From contig NZ_WTSY02000024.1 in the NCBI RefSeq assembly GCF_009828775.2, forward strand, positions 1 through 33,354: a stretch of DNA of 33,354 nucleotides. The letters are read 5' to 3'. The stretch comes from Erysipelothrix aquatica. Its GTDB lineage: Bacteria > Bacillota_I > Bacilli_A > Erysipelotrichales > Erysipelotrichaceae. Both the position numbers and the translations under genes were made by a program. Numbering within the stretch: the first letter of the stretch is position 1; each line of letters begins with the position of its first letter. The notes under the pieces are model-generated. The model saw only the letters and a program-made list of their open reading frames with translations, did no database searches and was not told the DNA's origin. This document shows, piece by piece, positions 31,787 to 33,354 of this stretch.

Positions 31787-32541
31787 CATGCCTTCTTGAT
31801 AAATAACTCTTGGTACAGTTTATATCCAACGAAAGCCGCAAACGCAAATCTTAGGATTTCGGTTACGATTGGCATGTTTAGATTAAACAACAATCCCGTA
31901 ATTGCAACGTTAATAAAGACGAGTACAAGTGCAATTGCTGCATTAGGCAAGAGTTTATCTTCACGTACCCCACGAATGATTAATGCAAATCCTGCCGTAT
32001 AAATGATGTACTCATAAATTCGAGATAGTAATATGTTTGCGTAATAGAAGTTAGGATTATTAACAACTTCGTTCACCAAATTCGCAACCTGTTCTGGTGT
32101 AAATGATGGGTTTAAAACAGTCGCAGCGGTTCCTTTATTAATCGCAAAACCAAACATAAAGATATTTGTAAGTGTACTTAACGTAGATGCAACAAAGAAA
32201 ATCATCAATCCAAAAGAAAGATGGGTTGTTGTCCACTTGGTAAATTTAAATTTCTTATATGCAATTGGGACAACAATAATAGAAGCAAGCGTGAATGCAA
32301 CTGCACTCATTATTCCCCAGATCATGCCGTACTGCGGGCCAAATGTCATTTTTGTGATGTCCCCAAATGGTATTTGAGCAACCGCAAAAATAATGTTCAT
32401 AAGGAAGTAACTCAATACTCCCCACATAACGCCTTTAACGATTGTTTCTTCTTTTCTCATTTTGATGTAGTATCCCAGTAACCAGCCTAACAATGCAAGA
32501 ATACTGAAACCTAGAATTACAAATTTTAGTGGTGATACCAT
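31786..32541 (-). CDS. Polytopic membrane protein, YhfC-like
   Basis: A 251-residue integral membrane protein with about seven hydrophobic helices. The overall layout and the YANILLSRIYEYIIYTAGFAL region recall YhfC-type proteins, which are related to CAAX-like intramembrane proteases, but I do not see a clear catalytic motif. The frame opens with a TTG at 32553, but the ATG at 32541 follows GGAGG directly. A TATAAT lies upstream. It is co-transcribed with the acetyltransferase gene (stop and start share sequence). Treat the family name as tentative. Confidence 0.65.
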   Translation of the reverse strand: MVSPLKFVILGFSILALLGWLLGYYIKMRKEETIVKGVMWGVLSYFLMNIIFAVAQIPFGDITKMTFGPQYGMIWGIMSAVAFTLASIIVVPIAYKKFKFTKWTTTHLSFGLMIFFVASTLSTLTNIFMFGFAINKGTAATVLNPSFTPEQVANLVNEVVNNPNFYYANILLSRIYEYIIYTAGFALIIRGVREDKLLPNAAIALVLVFINVAITGLLFNLNMPIVTEILRFAFAAFVGYKLYQELFIKKA

Positions 32542-32568
32542 AATTTCCTCCAATATTTACTAATAGAT

Positions 32569-32574
32569 ATTATA
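32569..32574 (-). promoter_or_regulatory. -10 element upstream of the YhfC-like gene
   Basis: A perfect TATAAT on the minus strand about 27 bp before the ATG. No clear -35 is present. Confidence 0.45.
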
Positions 32575-32610
32575 ATCTAAATTCTGATAGAATGCGACTT
32601 TCTGTCCATT

Positions 32611-32639
32611 AAAAAACAGTAACCGAAGTTACTGTTTTT
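32611..32639 (-). terminator. Intrinsic terminator of the cold-shock gene
   Basis: AAAAACAGTAAC and GTTACTGTTTTT form a 12-bp stem with a CGAA loop, with T-runs on both strands. It lies 11 bp after the cold-shock gene stop. Confidence 0.85.
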
Positions 32640-32650
32640 GGCTAAACTAA

Positions 32651-32851
32651 TTAGATAGCTCTAACGTTTGCTGCTTGCTCTCCGCGTGGACCTTCAACGA
32701 CATCAAAGCTAACTTCTTGACCTTCTTCTAAAGATTTGTATCCGTCTGCTTCGATTGCTGAATAATGAACGAAAACGTCTTGCCCACCTTCGATAGTAAT
32801 GAATCCGTAACCCTTCTCAGCGTTAAAGAATTTCACTTTCCCTGTACTCAT
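32651..32851 (-). CDS. Cold-shock protein (CspA family)
   Basis: A 66-residue single-stranded nucleic-acid-binding protein that acts as an RNA chaperone. It is a complete cold-shock domain with RNP1 (KGYGFI) and RNP2 (VFVHY). The length is typical. A frame extends upstream to 32995, but the ATG at 32851 follows AGGAGGT at 7-nt spacing. The promoter lies about 125 nt further upstream, giving the long leader typical of cold-regulated csp mRNAs. Confidence 0.95.
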   Translation of the reverse strand: MSTGKVKFFNAEKGYGFITIEGGQDVFVHYSAIEADGYKSLEEGQEVSFDVVEGPRGEQAANVRAI

Positions 32852-32982
32852 GCTAGTACCTCCTATCAGAAATAAGTTGTACTCAAACGTAAATTTCAAA
32901 CTATGGTAAACAGTTTTTAACACACATTGAGTTCCTACGATATAATTCTTACAAATTACAATCATATTCTTATTACAATTTG

Positions 32983-33011
32983 ATATTATCATCATTATAG
33001 AAGTGTGTCAA
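32983..33011 (-). promoter_or_regulatory. Sigma-A promoter of the cold-shock gene
   Basis: A perfect TTGACA (33011-33006), a 17-nt spacer and TAATAT (32988-32983) on the minus strand. Initiation near 32976 leaves a leader of about 125 nt. A second -10-like TATAAT lies within the spacer. Confidence 0.7.
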
Positions 33012-33354
33012 TCCATTTTCGGATTTGTGAAGCGTTTTCAAAGCCATTCCATTAATCATCAAAATACATACTTTTTATTTAGGTGTATTTTTCGTAGATA
33101 TGCACTGTTAAAGCCCTTGATACCACTTACCGTCATTCTGAAAACCTGTTTCATGATTGATGATTTTTACCGTATTTTTCACAAGCAAACGGTTAAATTA
33201 TGACCACCCCAGTCCGTGTATCTTGAAAAGTCAAGAAAAATTTTTTAAAAAATCATACCGTGCAAACACTGTCAAATTTGTGGCGTGAATATATCATCCT
33301 TTCCAAAAGAATATTTAGTACTTTATATATAATAAGGATACTATCTATTTAAGG
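33012..33354. other. AT-rich right-end region without a convincing gene
   Basis: About 340 bp. It holds the cre-like site, a TGAAA/TTTCA inverted repeat, a short hairpin TCTTGA-AAAG-TCAAGA at 33221-33236 followed by A/T runs, and an AT-rich stretch with a TATAAT near the right edge. The 66-codon plus-strand frame at 33003 has no good ribosome binding site and an unconvincing composition. It probably lies upstream of a gene beyond the window. Confidence 0.5.
33027..33040. promoter_or_regulatory. cre-like sequence upstream of the cold-shock promoter
   Basis: GTGAAGCGTTTTCA matches 11 of 14 positions of the catabolite-response consensus TGWAARCGYTWNCA; the last 11 positions match fully. A second, looser TGAAA/TTTCA inverted repeat occurs at 33139-33153. 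Regulation by CcpA is not established. Confidence 0.3.

Noticed and set aside
31786-32541. Firm call of an intramembrane protease
   Set aside because: The helix pattern is similar to YhfC-type proteins but no catalytic motif could be identified.
33003-33203. A 66-codon plus-strand frame at the right end
   Set aside because: It overlaps the cold-shock promoter, has no ribosome binding site and has an unconvincing composition.
1-33354. CRISPR array, transposon, prophage or rRNA
   Set aside because: No regularly spaced repeats, transposase, phage genes or rRNA sequence were seen.

Overview
The window looks like ordinary chromosome from a low-GC Firmicute, most likely Erysipelotrichales and probably Erysipelothrix. 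This is inferred from AT-rich codon use, the order pcrA-ligA-camS-gatC-gatA-gatB, a type III glutamine synthetase, a Mollicute-like GatA signature (GSDTGDSIRKPA) and a Cna-type collagen-binding surface protein. No search could be run, so the genus is an inference. I see no prophage, insertion sequence, CRISPR array or rRNA.

Left part (1-10.4 kb, all minus strand). A Cna/SpaA-like adhesin runs off the left edge. Next to it lies an ECF-type sigma factor fused to a membrane segment and an extracytoplasmic tail. Between them is a very good ECF promoter (TGAAAC-N16-CGTTGT) reading into the adhesin, which suggests a one-protein transmembrane switch for a surface adhesin. A dicarboxylate/amino-acid symporter with a long leader and a type III glutamine synthetase with its own promoter and terminator follow. 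Then comes a class Ib ribonucleotide reductase operon in the order nrdI-nrdE-nrdF-redoxin.

Middle (10.4-17.1 kb). A divergent region leads to a plus-strand ring-cleaving dioxygenase-like VOC protein and a CoA-binding protein. On the minus strand are a small membrane protein, an XRE regulator paired with a small membrane protein that seems to share its C-terminal beta domain, oligoendopeptidase F, tRNA-Asn and tRNA-Glu with one promoter and one terminator, and an O-antigen-ligase/Wzy-like membrane protein.

Housekeeping block (17.1-26.2 kb, minus strand). pcrA, ligA, camS, gatC, gatA, gatB and a single-pass membrane protein form one tightly packed operon with overlaps of 1-4 nt. It is driven by an extended -10 promoter and closed by a hairpin terminator.

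Right part (26.2-33.4 kb). A plus-strand three-gene operon (unknown protein, SAM methyltransferase, RluA-type pseudouridine synthase) converges on a lipid operon (cardiolipin synthase, patatin-like phospholipase). A CofE-like gene converges on a membrane protein/acetyltransferase pair. In both convergent pairs the minus-strand terminator appears to be buried inside the 3' end of the opposing gene. A cold-shock protein gene with a long leader follows, then about 340 bp with no convincing gene.
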